DNA of 64,000 bases, taken from assembly GCA_004297225.1 (NCBI GenBank), contig SCUI01000014.1, positions 1 to 64,000 on the forward strand, in the 5' to 3' direction. Of this stretch, positions 1 through 10,775 are shown in pieces (position 1 is the first letter of the stretch; each line of letters starts with the position of its first letter). Made by a program: the position numbers and the translations under genes. The notes beneath the pieces were generated by a model. That model did no database searches and was not told the DNA's origin. It worked only from the letters and a program-made list of their open reading frames with translations. The stretch is from Lysobacteraceae bacterium (lineage in GTDB: Bacteria; Pseudomonadota; Gammaproteobacteria; Xanthomonadales; Xanthomonadaceae).

Positions 1-345
<345 letters not shown>

Positions 346-463
346 AGTTTTGCGACTCGGCCCGGAGGCTTCGTCAAATTGCTTGAGTGCAGTCGTCGTC
401 CCGAGCTCCAGAATCACTCGCTTGCATTTCTGCATTTGAATTGACTTGTTGCTCTGTAACGAA

Positions 464-499
464 CGTCTGCAAGATGGATGGTGATCCACCCGCCAGACG
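464..499 (-). other. rRNA leader stem-loop
   Basis: A perfect 6-bp outer stem (CGTCTG/CAGACG) encloses a second paired segment (GTGGAT/ATCCAT) with a CACC loop. It lies inside the predicted 16S leader between the promoter at 598-625 and the 16S 5' end. It could be a processing or antitermination element. No recognisable boxA in transcript orientation follows it, so its role is open. Confidence 0.5.
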
Positions 500-597
500 C
501 CCGCACAAGTCACCTGCGCACACTGTCAAAGATCGTGGGAACCGGCCTCAGCGCCTGGTCCCGAACCTCGCCACCGAAGTGCCCGAGGGAGCCGCTC

Positions 598-625
598 ATA
601 ATACCTGCTTTTCGGAGAACGTCAA
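598..625 (-). promoter_or_regulatory. Sigma-70 promoter of the rRNA operon
   Basis: On the minus strand TTGACG (625-620) and TATTAT (603-598) are separated by 16 bp. The -10 is followed by a GC-rich discriminator (GAGCGGC), and an A-rich tract around 641-647 sits where an UP element would be. This is the usual design of strong, growth-rate-controlled rRNA promoters. The start point would be near 591, giving a leader of about 245 nt. The stretch 346-803 otherwise holds no gene I can support. Confidence 0.75.
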
Positions 626-803
626 CACCTCGTGAGGGGCTTTTTTCGTTCCCCCCGATCCGGTTCAGCGGGTGTTTTCGCTGGCCAGACCGTGGCAGGG
701 CGCGCATTGTGCACGGGCTTTCCGGGTTTGGGAAGGGGGTCCGTCGTATTGACTGCGGGCGGCCTCTCGCGGAAGGTCGGCGAAGCCGCCAAGGAGCCCC
801 GAC

Positions 804-1274
804 ATGAGCCGTTCCCGCACCGCTGCCCGCCGTTCCTGGCTGCTGCTGTCGCTCGCCTGCCTGGCACTTCCCGGCTGCGCCACCGACAACTGGGTCGAGC
901 TGGGCGGGCAGCGCTACGGGGTGGAGGTCGCCGACGACGAAGCCGAACGCGCCCGCGGCCTGATGTTCCGCGACGCGTTGCCCGAGGGCCACGGCATGCT
1001 CTTCATCCACGAAGAGGAGGCGCCGCAGGCCTACTGGATGAAGAACACGCGCATCCCGCTCGACATCCTCTACTTCGACGACGCGCGCCGGCTGGTGTCG
1101 CAGCAGCGCGACGTGCCGCCGTGCAGCCTCGGCAACGCCTGCCCGTCGTATCCGAGCAACGCGCCCGCGCGCTACGTGCTCGAGCTCAACGCCGGCGAAG
1201 CGGCCAGGCTCGGCCTGCGCGACGGTGCCGTGATCACGTTCGCACCGACGCTGACGATCGCGCCCGCGCGCTGA
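804..1274 (+). CDS. DUF192 family lipoprotein
   Basis: The 156-aa product starts with a basic N-terminus, a hydrophobic stretch and a lipobox (LALPGC), so it is predicted to be lipidated and periplasm-facing. The remainder matches the DUF192 family: the family core region GLMFRDALPEGHGMLF and YWMKNTRIPLDILY are clear. The biochemical function of DUF192 proteins is not established. AAGGAG lies 7 nt before the ATG. The gene stands alone between the rRNA leader and the SirB1-like gene, whose start is 54 nt further on. Confidence 0.9.
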   Translation: MSRSRTAARRSWLLLSLACLALPGCATDNWVELGGQRYGVEVADDEAERARGLMFRDALPEGHGMLFIHEEEAPQAYWMKNTRIPLDILYFDDARRLVSQQRDVPPCSLGNACPSYPSNAPARYVLELNAGEAARLGLRDGAVITFAPTLTIAPAR

Positions 1275-1327
1275 ATGGCGCGCGCGCGGGGCTTGCACGG
1301 CCGGTGCCCGCGGCGCACCCTTCGACC

Positions 1328-2173
1328 ATGCCAGAAGGAACCCGACTTCCCGACTGGAACGCGCTCGCGGCGCAGGACGACGACACCCTGCCCCTGCTCG
1401 GCACCGCGCTCCTGATCGCCCGCGACGAATACCCGGACCTCGACCCCGCGCGCTACGACGCGCTGCTGCAGGCGCATGCAGACGAACTGCGCGAGCAGGT
1501 GGACGCGATCGAGCCGCTGCCGCTGAAGATGCAGGCGATCAACCGCCACCTGTTCGAGGAACTCGGCTACGCGGGCAACCACGAGGAGTACTACGACCCG
1601 CGCAACAGCTACCTCAACGAGGTGTTCGAGCGCCGGTTGGGCAACCCGATCACGCTGGCGATGGTGCAGATGGAGGTCACCCGCCGGCTCGGGCTGCCGA
1701 TCGACGGCGTGTCGTTCCCGGGGCATTTCCTGGTGCGCGCACCGGTCGGCGACGGCGTGCTGGTGATGGATCCGTTCAACCGCGGCCGGCCGCTGGACGA
1801 GGAGGAGTTGCGCGAACGCGCGCGGCCGCACCTGGGCGGTGAAATGCCCGACGACGAGGCGCTGTACCGGATCCTGCACCCGGCTTCGCACCGGGCGATG
1901 CTGATGCGCATGCTGCGCAACCTGCATGGCGTGTACACCGACCGCGAGGACTGGGAGCGCGCGCTGCGCTGCGCCGACCGGATCCTGCGCATCACCCCCG
2001 ACAGCGCCGATGCGCTGCGCGACCGCGGCCTGGGCTATCTCAAGCTCGGCCATGTCCGCGGCGCGCGAGGGGACCTGGCCCGATACCTGCAGCTGCATCC
2101 GGAAGCGCCGGACGCCACGTCGTTGCGGGAACGGCTGGTGGACCTCGGGACCGGGGCAGCGCGGCCGCATTGA
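1328..2173 (+). CDS. SirB1-like transglutaminase-fold protein with TPR tail
   Basis: The 281-aa protein resembles the SirB1/YchA family. Its centre has a transglutaminase-like core (YDPRNSYLNEVFERRLGNPI, then LGLPIDGVSFPGHFLVR), but the core lacks the expected catalytic Cys, as is typical of this family. Residues from about 205 on form TPR-like helices (DWERALRCADRILRITPDSA). Function is unknown; some family members affect secretion or cell-wall phenotypes. The ATG at 1328 was chosen because the reading frame upstream overlaps the DUF192 gene. No clear ribosome binding site is visible. Confidence 0.85.
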   Translation: MPEGTRLPDWNALAAQDDDTLPLLGTALLIARDEYPDLDPARYDALLQAHADELREQVDAIEPLPLKMQAINRHLFEELGYAGNHEEYYDPRNSYLNEVFERRLGNPITLAMVQMEVTRRLGLPIDGVSFPGHFLVRAPVGDGVLVMDPFNRGRPLDEEELRERARPHLGGEMPDDEALYRILHPASHRAMLMRMLRNLHGVYTDREDWERALRCADRILRITPDSADALRDRGLGYLKLGHVRGARGDLARYLQLHPEAPDATSLRERLVDLGTGAARPH

Positions 2174-2188
2174 GCAGAGCGGTCGGCC

Positions 2189-2386
2189 CTACAGCACCTG
2201 CATGTCGAAATCGTCCTTGGTGACGCCGCAATCCGGGCAGGTCCAGGTGTCCGGGATGTCCTCCCAGCGCGTGCCCGGAGCGATGCCTTCCTCGGGCAGC
2301 CCCGCCGCCTCGTCGTAGACGAAGCCGCAGACCACGCACATCCAGGTGCGCCAGGGCTCGGGCTTGCGGGCGGCGGCTTCGCTCAT
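2189..2386 (-). CDS. Rubredoxin
   Basis: A 65-aa protein with the two rubredoxin knuckles, [13 protein letters not shown] (Cys 17 and 20) and CPDCGV (Cys 50 and 53), which bind a single iron by four cysteines. Rubredoxins carry electrons in the cytoplasm, for instance to alkane hydroxylases or oxygen/peroxide-reducing enzymes; the partner here is not shown. It is divergent from thiE with only 21 bp between start codons. Its TAG stop sits inside a GTAG motif followed by a REP-like half arm (GGCCGACC). Confidence 0.95.
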   Translation of the reverse strand: MSEAAARKPEPWRTWMCVVCGFVYDEAAGLPEEGIAPGTRWEDIPDTWTCPDCGVTKDDFDMQVL

Positions 2387-2395
2387 GGGAGGGAT

Positions 2396-2401
2396 GATAA
2401 T
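2396..2401 (+). promoter_or_regulatory. -10 box directly upstream of thiE
   Basis: GATAAT ends 6 nt before the thiE ATG, so transcription would start at or next to the start codon. No good -35 is seen. The geometry suggests a leaderless transcript, or use of the later in-frame ATG at 2423. Confidence 0.4.
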
Positions 2402-2407
2402 GCCGGC

Positions 2408-3049
2408 ATGCGCAACGACGCCATGACGCCGGCCGCCGCGCGCGGCCTCTACCTGGTCACCCCCGACGAGCCAGACAGCGCGCGGCTGCGCGAGCGCGTG
2501 AAGCCGTTGCTGCCGTTCGCGACCTGGTTGCAATACCGCAACAAGGCCGCCGACGACGCATTGCGACTGGTGCAGGCGGGCATGCTGCAGGCACTGTGCG
2601 CCGAAGCCGGCGTGCCGCTCGTGGTCAACGACGACGCGCGGCTGGCGGCCCGGGTCGGCGCCGCCGGCGTGCACCTGGGCGAAACCGACGGCGCGATCGC
2701 CGCGGCGCGCGCGCTGCTCGGCGCCGGCGCGCTGGTCGGCGTGTCCTGTTACGACGACCTCGCACGCGCCCGCGCCGCCGCCGCCCAGGGCGCCGGTTAC
2801 GTCGCCTTCGGTGCCATGTTCCCGTCGGGCACCAAGCCCGGTGCCCGCAAGGCCGGCCCCGCGCTGCTGCGCGAGGCCCGGGTGCTGGGCCTGCCGGTGG
2901 TGGCGATCGGCGGGATTACCCCGGAAAATGCGGCGATTCCGCTCGAGGCCGGTGCCGACCTGCTCGCGGTGATCGGAGGCGTCTTCGACGCGCCCGACCC
3001 GGTCGCCGCGGCACGTGCGCTGCACGCCTGCTTCGCCCGCCCCCACTGA
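2408..3049 (+). CDS. thiE: Thiamine-phosphate synthase
   Basis: Joins the thiazole phosphate and the HMP pyrophosphate to give thiamine monophosphate. The 213-aa TIM barrel shows the family signatures in order: LQYRNK (pyrophosphate binding), [41 protein letters not shown] and the C-terminal ADLLAVIGG loop. Length is normal. thiC, the source of HMP phosphate, is also in this window (16.8-18.7 kb) under a TPP riboswitch, but thiE shows no riboswitch. hemL follows after 17 nt and is probably co-transcribed. Confidence 0.95.
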   Translation: MRNDAMTPAAARGLYLVTPDEPDSARLRERVKPLLPFATWLQYRNKAADDALRLVQAGMLQALCAEAGVPLVVNDDARLAARVGAAGVHLGETDGAIAAARALLGAGALVGVSCYDDLARARAAAAQGAGYVAFGAMFPSGTKPGARKAGPALLREARVLGLPVVAIGGITPENAAIPLEAGADLLAVIGGVFDAPDPVAAARALHACFARPH

Positions 3050-3066
3050 CCGCCCAGAGGCCTTCC

Positions 3067-4355
<1,289 letters not shown>

Positions 4356-4359
<4 letters not shown>

Positions 4360-5480
4360 ACATGAAGCTGGAAACCCTGGCCGTGCACGCCGGCGCCGAA
4401 CCGGACCCGGAAACCGGCGCCGTCGCACCGCCGATCCATTTGTCGACGACCTTCCGGCACGGCCCCGCGGCCGAACGCGTCGCGGGCTACGAGTACCAGC
4501 GCGAGGGCAATCCGACGCAGGACCGGCTCGAAGCCGCGCTGGCCGCGCTGGAAGGCGGCGCGGCGGCGCTGGCCTACGCCTCCGGCATGGCCGCGATTTC
4601 CGGCCTGCTCGAGGCGCTGCCGCCGGGCGCGCGCGTGCTGCTGCCCGACGACTGCTACAGCGGCACCCGCTACCTGGCCAACGAGTTCCTGCCACAGCGG
4701 GACGTTTCCGCCGCGTTCGTGGACATGTCCGACCTGGCGGCCGTGGAAGCCGCATGCGCGGTTCCAGCCACCCTGCTCTGGGTGGAAACGCCGTCCAATC
4801 CGCTGATGAAGATCAGCGACATCGCCGGGCTGGCGCGCATCGCCCGCGAGCGCGACGCGCTGTTGTGCTGCGACAACACCTTCGCAACGCCGGTGCTGCA
4901 GCAGCCGCTGGCGCTGGGTGCGGACGTGGTGATGCATTCCACCACCAAGTACTTCGGCGGCCACAGTGACGTGCTCGGCGGCGCGCTGGTGTTCGCACGG
5001 CGCGACGTCCTTTTCGAGGCCGTCGCCCACCGGCGCCACATCACCGGCGGCGTGCTGTCGCCGTTCAGCGCCTGGCTGACCCTGCGTGGCTGCCGTTCGC
5101 TGCCGGCACGCATGGCGATGCACTGCGCCAACGCGCGCGCATTGGCGGAATTCCTGGCCGCGCATCCGGCGGTGGCGCGGGTCAACTGGCCGGGCCTGCC
5201 GACCCATCCCGGCCACGACATCGCCCGCGCGCAGATGCGCGACTACGGCGCGATGCTGAGCCTGCAGGTGCGCGGCGGCCGCGAGGCGGCACTGAAGGTG
5301 GCCGGGAAACTCGAACTGTTCACCAACGCCACCTCGCTCGGCGGCTGCGAGTCGCTGGTCGAGCACCGCGCATCCACGGAAGGCCCGCACCCGGTATCGC
5401 CGCAGGACCTGCTGCGCGTCTCGGTGGGCCTGGAGCACGCCGACGACCTCATCGCCGACTGGGCGCGGGCGCTGGCCTGA
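4356..5480 (+). CDS. Cystathionine gamma-synthase-type PLP enzyme
   Basis: A 374-aa Cys/Met metabolism PLP enzyme. Visible signatures: [54 protein letters not shown] and the PLP lysine 198 in [11 protein letters not shown]. Family members include cystathionine gamma-synthase, cystathionine beta/gamma-lyase and methionine gamma-lyase; sequence by eye cannot separate them with certainty. The [13 protein letters not shown] segment is family-wide. The start at 4356 overlaps the hemL stop; an in-frame ATG at 4362 is possible. Confidence 0.88.
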
Positions 5481-5483
5481 ATC

Positions 5484-5906
5484 TCACCAGCTGCCGGTAT
5501 TGGGCATCGACGCCCACGGCTCCGCCGGCGGCAACGGATCGCCGGCCTGCAGCAGCTCGACGGACACCAGGTCGGGCGAACGCACGAAAGCCATGTGGCC
5601 GTCGCGTGGCGGGCGGTTGATGGTGACGCCCATCGCCTGCAGGTGCGCGCACTTTTCGTAGATGTCGTCCACCTGGAACGCCAGGTGGCCGAAATTGCGC
5701 GCGCTGCCGTAATCCTCGTCGGAACCCCAGTTGTACGTGAGCTCGATTTCCGCTTCCGGCGTCTCCGGAGCCGACAGGAACACCAGGGTGAAACGCCCCT
5801 GCGCGTTCTCCATGCGCCGCGCTTCGCGCAAGCCCAGGCCTTCGCAGTAGAAGCGCAGCGACGCCTCGAGATCGCGCACGCGGACCATGGTGTGCAGGTA
5901 CTTCAC
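5484..5906 (-). CDS. VOC-family glyoxalase-like protein
   Basis: The 140-aa product has the vicinal-oxygen-chelate fold signatures of the glyoxalase I group: [49 protein letters not shown] and [14 protein letters not shown]. Residues H, E and E at the expected metal positions are present, so lactoylglutathione lyase activity is plausible but unproven. The GTG start at 5906 was chosen because GAGGAC lies 6 nt upstream, 10 nt after the SDR stop, and KYLHTMVRV is the usual family N-terminus. Confidence 0.82.
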   Translation of the reverse strand: MKYLHTMVRVRDLEASLRFYCEGLGLREARRMENAQGRFTLVFLSAPETPEAEIELTYNWGSDEDYGSARNFGHLAFQVDDIYEKCAHLQAMGVTINRPPRDGHMAFVRSPDLVSVELLQAGDPLPPAEPWASMPNTGSW

Positions 5907-5916
5907 GGACTCGTCC

Positions 5917-6735
5917 TCAGTCCAGGAACAGGTCGGGCAGCAACGGCCTCGAAGGATCCATCGCGTAGCGCGAAAAATCGGTGACGCCAGCCTCGCGCAG
6001 GACTTCCTCGTCGATGAGGAACCGGCCACTGAAGCCCTGCGCCGGCCGCACCAGGATCGCATGCGCCGCGTCGGCGACGATCTCCGGCTTGCGGCAGTTG
6101 GCGGTGTCCACGCCGGGGATCATGTTGACCGCGTCGGTGGCGATCACCGTGCGCGGCCACAGCGCGTTTACCGCCACGCCTTGTCGCCCGAATTCCGCGG
6201 CCAGGCCCAGGGTGACGAAGCTCATGCCCATTTTCGCCAGGGTGTAGCCAGTGTGCGGGCCCCACCACTTCGGATCCAGCGAGGGTGGCGGCGCCAGCGT
6301 GAGGATGTGCGGGGTCGGCGCCTTGAGCAGTTGCGGCAGGCAGGCCTGCGCGCACAGGAAACTGCCGCGCGCATTGACCTGCTGCATCAGGTCGAAGCGC
6401 TTCATCGGCGTGTCGAGCGTGCCGCGCAGCCAGATGGCGCTGGCGTTGTTGACCAGGATGTCGAGTCCGCCGAAGGCGTCGACGGTGGCGGCGACGGCGG
6501 CGCGTACCGCCTCCTCGTCGCGGATGTCGCACTTGAGCGCCAGCGCGCGGCCGCCGGCTGCCTCGACTTCCGCCGCGACGCTGTGGATCGTGCCCGGCAG
6601 CTTCGGATTGGCGACGTCGGATTTGGCGGCAATGGCGATGTTGGCGCCGTCGCGCGCCGCGCGCAGGGCGATGGCGCGGCCGATGCCGCGCGAGGCGCCG
6701 GTGATGAACAGGGTCTTGCCCGACAGGTCCTGCAT
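5917..6735 (-). CDS. Short-chain dehydrogenase, HSDL2-like
   Basis: A 272-aa classical SDR with the NAD(P) motif [10 protein letters not shown] near residue 12, NNASA, and the catalytic Tyr-x3-Lys in TGYTLAKMG. The overall layout, including AAKSD in place of a typical cofactor loop and [13 protein letters not shown] before the active Tyr, matches hydroxysteroid dehydrogenase-like protein 2. The true substrate is unknown. GAGGAG precedes the ATG at 6735, and TACAAT (6779-6774) is a candidate -10. It is first of a two-gene unit with the VOC gene and divergent from the LssY-like gene. Confidence 0.88.
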   Translation of the reverse strand: MQDLSGKTLFITGASRGIGRAIALRAARDGANIAIAAKSDVANPKLPGTIHSVAAEVEAAGGRALALKCDIRDEEAVRAAVAATVDAFGGLDILVNNASAIWLRGTLDTPMKRFDLMQQVNARGSFLCAQACLPQLLKAPTPHILTLAPPPSLDPKWWGPHTGYTLAKMGMSFVTLGLAAEFGRQGVAVNALWPRTVIATDAVNMIPGVDTANCRKPEIVADAAHAILVRPAQGFSGRFLIDEEVLREAGVTDFSRYAMDPSRPLLPDLFLD

Positions 6736-6790
6736 GGCGCACGGCTCCTCGAAGGCCACGGCGGCTTGCCTGCATTGTAGGCCGCGCGGG

Positions 6791-6796
6791 CATAAT
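6791..6796 (+). promoter_or_regulatory. -10 box directly upstream of the LssY-like gene
   Basis: CATAAT ends 6 nt before the ATG at 6803; TTGCCT at 6766-6771 is a possible -35 with a 19-bp spacer. The geometry predicts a transcript starting at the start codon. Confidence 0.4.
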
Positions 6797-6802
6797 TGCC
6801 CG

Positions 6803-8806
6803 ATGCCCAGCGCCTGGTTCGACAACGCCGTTGCCTGGATCGGAGCGCACCCGGTGGCGGCCGGCGGGATCGTCTTCCTGGTGGCGTTCTGCGATGCGCT
6901 GGCGGTCATCGGCATCGTGGTGCCGGCGTTGCCGCTGCTGTTCGCGGTGGGCGCGCTGGTCGGCCTGGGCCACGTCTCGGGTCCCTACGCGCTGGCCTGC
7001 GCGGCACTGGGCGCGCTGCTCGGCGACGGCCTGAGCTACTGGCTCGGCCACCGCTGGGGCCCGCAGCTGCGCGAGCACTGGCTGTTCCGCCGCTATCCGC
7101 AATTCGTCGATCGTGGCGAGCTCCTGTTCCGCCGCCACGGACTCAAGGGCATCGTCATCGCGCGCTACGTCGGCGCCGTGCGCCCGTTCGTGCCGGCGGT
7201 GGCCGGCATGCTGCGGATGCCGTTGCGCCGCTACCTGCCGGCCAGCGTGTTCGCGGCGGTCACCTGGGCGGCGGTGTTCCTGGCGCCCGGCTGGATCTTC
7301 GGCGCCTCCTACGATGCCGTCGCCGCGGTCGCCGATCGCCTGGCGCTGGTGCTGCTGGCGCTGCTGGCGGTCATCGCCGGCACCTGGGCCGTCGTGCTCT
7401 ATGGCTGGCGCTGGTCCGCCGACCATGCCGACGCATTGTTGTCGCGGGCGCTGCTGTGGTCGCGCGCGCATCCGCTGCTGGGTCGCTACGCGCAGGCGCT
7501 GATGGATCCCAACCGGCCCGAATCCGCGTCGCTGGCGCTGCTCGCCGCCTGCCTGCTGGCGATCGGCTGGGCCTGGTTCGCGCTGCTGGCGCTGCTGCTC
7601 GCGCGCGGCGGCCCGCTGCTGCTGGACTGGAGCGTGTATTCGCTGATGGCTTCACTGCGCAACCCGCTGGCCGACCGGATGATGGCGGCGATCGCGACGC
7701 TGGGCGATGCGAAAGTCCTGCTTCCGGCCTGCACGCTGGCGTTGGCCTGGTTGCTGTGGCGGCGGCGCTGGATCGCGGCGGCGCACTGGCTGGCGGCACT
7801 CGCCTTCGGCCTTGCGCTGACGTCCGGCCTGGGCCACTGGATCGACATGCCGCGGCCACCGGGCGCGCCGGAAGGTTTCGGGTTCCCATCGATCGCCGTG
7901 ACCATGTCCACGATCGCGTTCGGCTTCTTCGCGGTGCTGATCGCACGCGAGCTGCCGGGGCGCCGTCGCGTCTGGCCGTACCTGCTGGGCGGCATCGTGG
8001 TGACCGCGATCGGCTTTGCGCGCCTGTACCTGGGTGCGCACTGGCTCAGCGACATCGTGGTCAGCGCGCTGCTGGGCATCGCCTGGATCCTGGCGCTGGG
8101 CATCGCCTACCGAAGCCACGTGCAGCGCTCGATGTGGATGCGGCCGCTGGCGGTCATCTTCTACGGCGCCTTCGTGCTGGCGGCCGCCTGGCATGCGCCG
8201 CGCGCCTCCATGCCGCTGCTGGCCCGCTTCCATGCACCGGCGGCGGAAAGCACGCTGGACGTCGGCGGCTGGTGGGACGCGGAGGATTGGCGTGCCTTGC
8301 CGGCGCAGCGCAACGAGCGCGACGTGGACCTGCGCTGGCCGCTGGACCTGCAGGTCGCCGGACCCTTGCCGGTGCTGGAACAGTGGCTGCTGGCGCGCGG
8401 CTGGCGCGTGCAACCGCAAGCCGACTGGGTGGCGACGCTCGGCCTGCTCGACGACGACCTGGAACCCGCGGCGCAGCCGGTCCTGCCGGCCACGCTGGAC
8501 GCGGAAGCAGAGACGCTGCTGCTGCGGCGTCCGTCGTCGACACCCGGCGAAATCCAGGTGCTGCGCCTTTGGCCTTCACCGCTGAGGCCGGCCGACGGCA
8601 CGCCGCTTTGGCTGGGCAGCGCGCAGACCTTGCGGCACACGCGCCCGTTCGACGTGTTCGCCCTGTGGCAACCGATCGACGACGACGGCGCCGCGCACGC
8701 GGCGCTGTTGCAGGACCTGCAGGGCCTGCCGCTGCGCACCGGCGCGCACGGCGAGATCGGGGTGCTGCGGGTGGACCTGCGCCAGGTGCCCGCGCCGCGC
8801 GACTGA
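6803..8806 (+). CDS. LssY-like DedA-PAP2 fusion membrane protein
   Basis: The 667-aa protein joins an N-terminal DedA (SNARE-associated) domain (about 1-200; GDGLSYWLGHRWG, FVPAVAGMLRMP), a PAP2-like multi-helix domain (about 245-440) and a soluble C-terminal LssY-type domain (about 480-667). DedA proteins act in lipid carrier transport; PAP2 domains usually hydrolyse lipid phosphates. Here the PAP2 motifs look degraded: the KX6RP lysine is absent around residues 341-351, PSGH reads FPSIA near 360, and only the R-x5-H-x3-D motif (ARLYLGAHWLSD) survives. Phosphatase activity is therefore doubtful. Confidence 0.85.
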   Translation: MPSAWFDNAVAWIGAHPVAAGGIVFLVAFCDALAVIGIVVPALPLLFAVGALVGLGHVSGPYALACAALGALLGDGLSYWLGHRWGPQLREHWLFRRYPQFVDRGELLFRRHGLKGIVIARYVGAVRPFVPAVAGMLRMPLRRYLPASVFAAVTWAAVFLAPGWIFGASYDAVAAVADRLALVLLALLAVIAGTWAVVLYGWRWSADHADALLSRALLWSRAHPLLGRYAQALMDPNRPESASLALLAACLLAIGWAWFALLALLLARGGPLLLDWSVYSLMASLRNPLADRMMAAIATLGDAKVLLPACTLALAWLLWRRRWIAAAHWLAALAFGLALTSGLGHWIDMPRPPGAPEGFGFPSIAVTMSTIAFGFFAVLIARELPGRRRVWPYLLGGIVVTAIGFARLYLGAHWLSDIVVSALLGIAWILALGIAYRSHVQRSMWMRPLAVIFYGAFVLAAAWHAPRASMPLLARFHAPAAESTLDVGGWWDAEDWRALPAQRNERDVDLRWPLDLQVAGPLPVLEQWLLARGWRVQPQADWVATLGLLDDDLEPAAQPVLPATLDAEAETLLLRRPSSTPGEIQVLRLWPSPLRPADGTPLWLGSAQTLRHTRPFDVFALWQPIDDDGAAHAALLQDLQGLPLRTGAHGEIGVLRVDLRQVPAPRD

Positions 8807-8811
8807 GCGCG

Positions 8812-9399
8812 CTACTTCAATTCGTCGGACACCCAGCCCAGCAACTGCTGTAGCCGCGCATGCGGGTCGTCTTCCTGCAACAGCGCCTGCCGCTGCAGGT
8901 TGGCCAGCGGCAGCAGTTCGGACAGGCGCCAGCCCACCCAGGCGGCATCGTCGAAGCGCGCGGCGGGCGCGTCGGCGTGCTCGCCGCCGGCCTGCTCGAG
9001 GATCCGCTGCAGCAGCAGCGCCAACAGGCCGTGCTCGGGACGCAATTCCTCGTCGGGATCGGGCTCGCGCCATTCGACCTCGCCGACCACCAGGCCGTTG
9101 TCGCGCACCCGCGTGCGCGCGACCCGGAAACGGCGGCGGCCGCGCACGCGCAGCATCAGCACACCCATGTCGTCGGTGTCGAAGTCCTCGATCACCGCCT
9201 CGGTGCCGAACGCCGCGGGCTTCGCGGCGGCCCCGGCCTCTTCGCCGTCCATGATCAGGCAGATGCCGAAACCTCCGCCATTCCGGCCGCAGTCGCGCAC
9301 CAGGTCGAGGTAGCGCGGCTCGAACACGCGCAGGCCCAGCGCCGCGCCCGGCACCAGCACCGCGTGCAAGGGAAACAATCCCAGCGACTCGAGCTCCAT
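8812..9399 (-). CDS. LON substrate-binding-domain protein
   Basis: A 195-aa stand-alone LON N-terminal domain protein: LGLFPLHAVLVPGAALGLRVFEPRYLDL is the classic start, followed by the FGICLI and RGRRRFRV strands. There is no AAA+ or protease domain, so it is not a protease; the role of such proteins is unknown. The ATG at 9399 has AAGGTG 5 nt upstream; a GTG at 9405 is also in frame. It is the last gene of the adk-mpl unit, a few nt after the mpl stop. Confidence 0.88.
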   Translation of the reverse strand: MELESLGLFPLHAVLVPGAALGLRVFEPRYLDLVRDCGRNGGGFGICLIMDGEEAGAAAKPAAFGTEAVIEDFDTDDMGVLMLRVRGRRRFRVARTRVRDNGLVVGEVEWREPDPDEELRPEHGLLALLLQRILEQAGGEHADAPAARFDDAAWVGWRLSELLPLANLQRQALLQEDDPHARLQQLLGWVSDELK

Positions 9400-9408
9400 C
9401 GCCACACC

Positions 9409-10767
9409 TTACCCGCGCAAGGCGTCAAGGAAGCGCCGTGGCGCCGCGTCGAAACCACCGTTGGACATGAACACGACGTGGTCGCCCGGGCGGACGCGAC
9501 CGCGCAGGGTGGCGACCAGCGCGTCCACGTCGGCTACCGCGTGGCCTTCATGGCGCAGGGCCGAAATCACCTTGCCGGCATCCCAGGGCAGGCTGGGGCG
9601 CTGCAGGAACACCACCAGGTCGGCGCCCTGCAATGAGGGCGCCAGCGCATCGGCGTGCGCGCCCAGGCGCATCGAGTTGCTGCGCGGCTCCATCGCCACC
9701 ACGATGCGCGCCTCGCCGACGCGCGCGCGCAGGCCGTCCAGCGTGGTCGCGATCGCGGTGGGGTGGTGGGCGAAATCGTCGTACACGGTGATCCCGTCGT
9801 GCGCGCCCACGACCTCCAGCCGCCGCTTGATGCCGCCGAACGACGCCAGCGCCGGCAGCACCGCCGGCAGCTCGACGCCGACGGCGTGCGCCGCGGCCAG
9901 CGCGGCAATCGCGTTCATCACGTTGTGCCGGCCGAGCAGCGGCCAGTGCACGTCGCCGATCGGCACGCCGTGGTGCAGCAGGGTGAACACGCTGCCGTCG
10001 GCCTCGAGCAGGCGCGCGCCCCACTCGAACCCGCTGTCCAGGCCGAAGCGCTCCACCGGTGTCCAGCAGCCCATCGCCAGCACCTCCGCCAGGCGCGGGT
10101 CCTCGCCGTTGACGATGAGGCGGCCGCGGCGCGGCACGGTCCGCACCAGGTGGTGGAACTGGCGCTGGATCGCGGCGACGTCGGGGAAGATGTCGGCGTG
10201 GTCGTACTCGAGGTTGTTGAGGATCGCCACCAGCGGCCGGTAGTGCACGAACTTGCTGCGCTTGTCGAAGAACGCGGTGTCGTACTCGTCGGCCTCGACC
10301 ACGAACTCGCGGCCGCCGCCGACCCGCGCGGACACGCCGAAGTCGCCGGCGACGCCGCCGATCAGGAATCCGGGATCGCGCCCCGCCGCCTGCAGCAGGA
10401 AGGCGAGGATCGTGGTGGTGGTGGTCTTGCCGTGGGTGCCGGCGACCGCGAGCGTGTCGCGCCCGGGCAGCACCGATTCGCTGAGCCACTGCGCGCCGGA
10501 GGTGTAGGCGCGGCCATCGTCGAGCACCTGCTCGACCGCGGCGTTGCCGCGCGACAACGCGTTGCCGATGACGACCTCGTCGCAATCCGGCGAAATGTTC
10601 GCGGGGTCGTAACCCTGGCGCAAAGCGATGCCCAGCTGCTCCAGCTGGGTGGACATCGGCGGATACACCGCCTGGTCGCTGCCTTCGACTTCGTGCCCGA
10701 GCTCGCGGGCGAGCGCGGCCACGCCGCCCATGAAGGTTCCGGCGATGCCGAGGATGTGCAGCTTCAT
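9409..10767 (-). CDS. mpl: UDP-MurNAc:L-Ala-D-Glu-mDAP ligase (murein recycling)
   Basis: Attaches the recovered tripeptide to UDP-MurNAc in peptidoglycan recycling. The 452-aa Mur ligase shows MKLHILGIAGTFMGGVA, the ATP loop VAGTHGKTTTTT (residues 108-119), VEADEYDTAFFDKRSKF, NNLEYDHADIF, and YDDFAHHPTA, which together distinguish Mpl from MurC. It starts 8 nt after the adk stop and is followed at once by the LON-domain gene. Confidence 0.96.
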   Translation of the reverse strand: MKLHILGIAGTFMGGVAALARELGHEVEGSDQAVYPPMSTQLEQLGIALRQGYDPANISPDCDEVVIGNALSRGNAAVEQVLDDGRAYTSGAQWLSESVLPGRDTLAVAGTHGKTTTTTILAFLLQAAGRDPGFLIGGVAGDFGVSARVGGGREFVVEADEYDTAFFDKRSKFVHYRPLVAILNNLEYDHADIFPDVAAIQRQFHHLVRTVPRRGRLIVNGEDPRLAEVLAMGCWTPVERFGLDSGFEWGARLLEADGSVFTLLHHGVPIGDVHWPLLGRHNVMNAIAALAAAHAVGVELPAVLPALASFGGIKRRLEVVGAHDGITVYDDFAHHPTAIATTLDGLRARVGEARIVVAMEPRSNSMRLGAHADALAPSLQGADLVVFLQRPSLPWDAGKVISALRHEGHAVADVDALVATLRGRVRPGDHVVFMSNGGFDAAPRRFLDALRG

Positions 10768-10775
10768 CGGCGGTC

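Noticed and set aside
450..464. boxA-like TTGCTCTGTAAC in the rRNA leader region
   Set aside because: It lies on the plus strand, opposite to the direction of rRNA transcription.
524..529. TTGACA on the minus strand as -35 of a second rRNA promoter
   Set aside because: No acceptable -10 occurs 15-19 bp downstream (GTGCGG at 17 bp).
621..647. Terminator-like CCTC-GT-GAGG with T6 on the plus strand
   Set aside because: A 4-bp stem with a 2-nt loop is not stable; the same bases are better explained as the -35 and A-tract of the rRNA promoter on the other strand.
632..2173. A 513-codon frame joining the DUF192 region with the SirB1-like gene
   Set aside because: The first 232 codons are out of frame with the DUF192 lipoprotein and of no recognisable content; the real gene starts at 1328.
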